A model generated the notes under the pieces. That model had not been told where the DNA came from. It worked only from the letters and a program-made list of their open reading frames with translations, and searched no databases. Shown here piece by piece: positions 5,493 through 6,178 of a stretch of DNA of 6,178 nt (positions are counted from its first letter, which is position 1; each line of letters opens with the position of its first letter). Origin of the DNA: Microbacterium sp. (lineage in GTDB: Bacteria; Actinomycetota; Actinomycetes; Actinomycetales; Microbacteriaceae); contig JAITUD010000003.1 of assembly GCA_031286555.1 (NCBI GenBank), forward strand, positions 1-6,178. Reading direction: 5' to 3'. The position numbers were made by a program, and so were the translations under genes.

Positions 5493-6178
5493 ATGGCGAC
5501 TCCCCAGCCGCGCGCCGCGCGGGATCACCGCGTTCCCCCGTCCAGAATCACCGCCCGTCCGCTCCGCCGACGATGGCTCGCCGCCCTCGCGGCGGCATCC
5601 GTCCTCGCCGCCGGAGCCGTCGCCGCTCCGGCGGCGGCCCCACCGGCATCCGCCGCACCGGTCGTCTCTCAGGCCGCAGCGGCGGGCGGATGGTGGGACG
5701 CGCCGAACCGCCCCTCCCCCGACGCCGAGCTGAACGTGGCCGGCGCACCGTTCACGGGCACCGTCAAGGGCGAGGTGCGCGGCCTGGTCGACGCCCACAC
5801 GCACCTGAACTCGAACGAGGGCTTCGGCGGCCGCATGATCTGCGGCGCACCGTTCTCACCGGACGGCATCGCCGCCGCCCTCAAGGACTGCCCCGAGCAC
5901 TACCCCGACGGACGCCTCGCGATCTTCGAGAGCCTCGTCAGCGGCATCGACCACCACGACCCGGTCGGCTGGCCCACCTTCAAGGACTGGCCGAAGACGG
6001 CTTCCATGAGCCACCAGCAGTCCTATTACGCCTGGATCGAGCGCGCGTGGCGCGGCGGCCAGCGCGTGCTGGTGAACGACCTCGTCACCAACGGCGTGAT
6101 CTGCTCGCTGCCGATCATGCCGAAGGACCGCTCCTGCGACGAGATGACGGCGATCCGGCTCGAGGCGAAGAAGGCGCG
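5493..6178 (+). CDS. Secreted metal-dependent hydrolase-like protein, N-terminal part
   Basis: 228 codons are visible and the frame stays open to the window edge. A basic N-terminus (28 residues, ending RRRW at 25-28) leads into a hydrophobic Ala-rich segment (29-45) and a Pro/Ala stretch with possible AxA cleavage near 52-54, so export is likely. RRRWL resembles a Tat signal but lacks the full consensus, so Sec is equally possible. The mature part starts with GGWWDAP and reaches VDAHTHL (99-105), the HxH metal site found at the start of amidohydrolase/TIM-barrel hydrolases. HDPVGWPTFKDWP (155-167) and RAWRGG (184-189) follow. Four cysteines (117, 133, 204, 215) could form disulfides outside the cell. 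I recall similar secreted actinobacterial proteins annotated as hypothetical or membrane-dipeptidase-like, but substrate and metal are unknown. Remaining metal ligands and any C-terminal binding domain would lie beyond the window. The start is fixed by AAGGAGG. Confidence 0.75.
   Translation, partial: MATPQPRAARDHRVPPSRITARPLRRRWLAALAAASVLAAGAVAAPAAAPPASAAPVVSQAAAAGGWWDAPNRPSPDAELNVAGAPFTGTVKGEVRGLVDAHTHLNSNEGFGGRMICGAPFSPDGIAAALKDCPEHYPDGRLAIFESLVSGIDHHDPVGWPTFKDWPKTASMSHQQSYYAWIERAWRGGQRVLVNDLVTNGVICSLPIMPKDRSCDEMTAIRLEAKKA

Larger units (their letters stand above)
609..5651. repeat. Dispersed octamer CGGCATCC / GGATGCCG, 12 copies
   Basis: Read as CGGCATCC on the plus strand at 609, 2509, 2939, 3312, 3633, 3750, 5207, 5593 and 5644, and as GGATGCCG at 2062, 3033 and 5194. 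A near match, AGGCATCC, is at 3908 just inside cysK. From base composition alone (about 70% GC) I estimate roughly 0.5 copies expected on both strands. Copies fall in different codon phases: GAT GCC in prmC, ATG CCG in tsaC and the atpI-like gene, GGC ATC C in wecA, GCA TCC in the last gene. One copy is intergenic. It is not a tandem array or mobile element. Function is unknown; it may be a genome-wide word of this lineage. Confidence 0.7.

Noticed and set aside
5452..5733. 93-codon plus-strand frame starting GTG in the cysE-hydrolase gap
   Set aside because: Arg/Pro-rich, in a different frame from the hydrolase gene, which has AAGGAGG, a signal peptide and a metal motif.
1..6178. CRISPR array, insertion sequence, prophage, defence or biosynthetic cassette
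   Set aside because: No spaced direct repeats, transposase motifs, tRNA-flanked junctions or unfamiliar gene clusters are visible; nearly all the DNA is housekeeping genes with uniform GC-rich codon use.

Overview
This window looks like chromosomal core DNA from a high-GC Gram-positive actinobacterium, most likely Microbacterium or another member of the Microbacteriaceae. The grounds are the strongly GC-rich third codon positions, TANNNT-type -10 elements, 4-nt start/stop overlaps, and the gene order prmC - threonylcarbamoyl-AMP synthase - wecA - atpI-like - atpB. The same order is known from Mycobacterium tuberculosis (Rv1300-Rv1304). The genus is inferred from protein style and cannot be proven here.

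Left part, all on the minus strand and read from 3807 down to 1: prmC (release-factor glutamine methyltransferase), a tsaC/sua5/ywlC-type threonylcarbamoyladenylate synthase, a WecA-family polyprenyl-phosphate sugar-1-phosphate transferase, a small four-helix AtpI-like membrane protein, and the N-terminal part of ATP synthase subunit a (atpB), cut by the window edge. The middle three genes are tightly coupled by GTGA and ATGA overlaps. atpB lies 144 nt further on, behind what looks like its own extended -10 promoter and a leader of about 115 nt.

Right part, plus strand: starting 95 bp from prmC and divergent from it, cysK (O-acetylserine sulfhydrylase) and cysE (serine acetyltransferase) overlap by one base (TGATG). 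Together they are the two-step route from serine to cysteine. CysE ends in a C-terminal isoleucine, the residue that in known cysteine synthase complexes docks into the CysK active site. After 67 bp carrying a candidate promoter and a strong AAGGAGG ribosome binding site comes an incomplete gene. It encodes a secreted protein with a DAHTHL metal-hydrolase motif and unknown substrate.

No mobile element, CRISPR array, RNA gene or defence cassette is visible, and I find no convincing new multi-gene system. The most unusual sequence-level signal is an octamer, CGGCATCC/GGATGCCG. It occurs 12 times in 6.2 kb, in several codon phases and once between genes; twice it takes part in a perfect short inverted repeat. 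Next in interest are the secreted hydrolase of unknown substrate, a small upstream reading frame that ends on the atpB start codon, and an apparently leaderless prmC.
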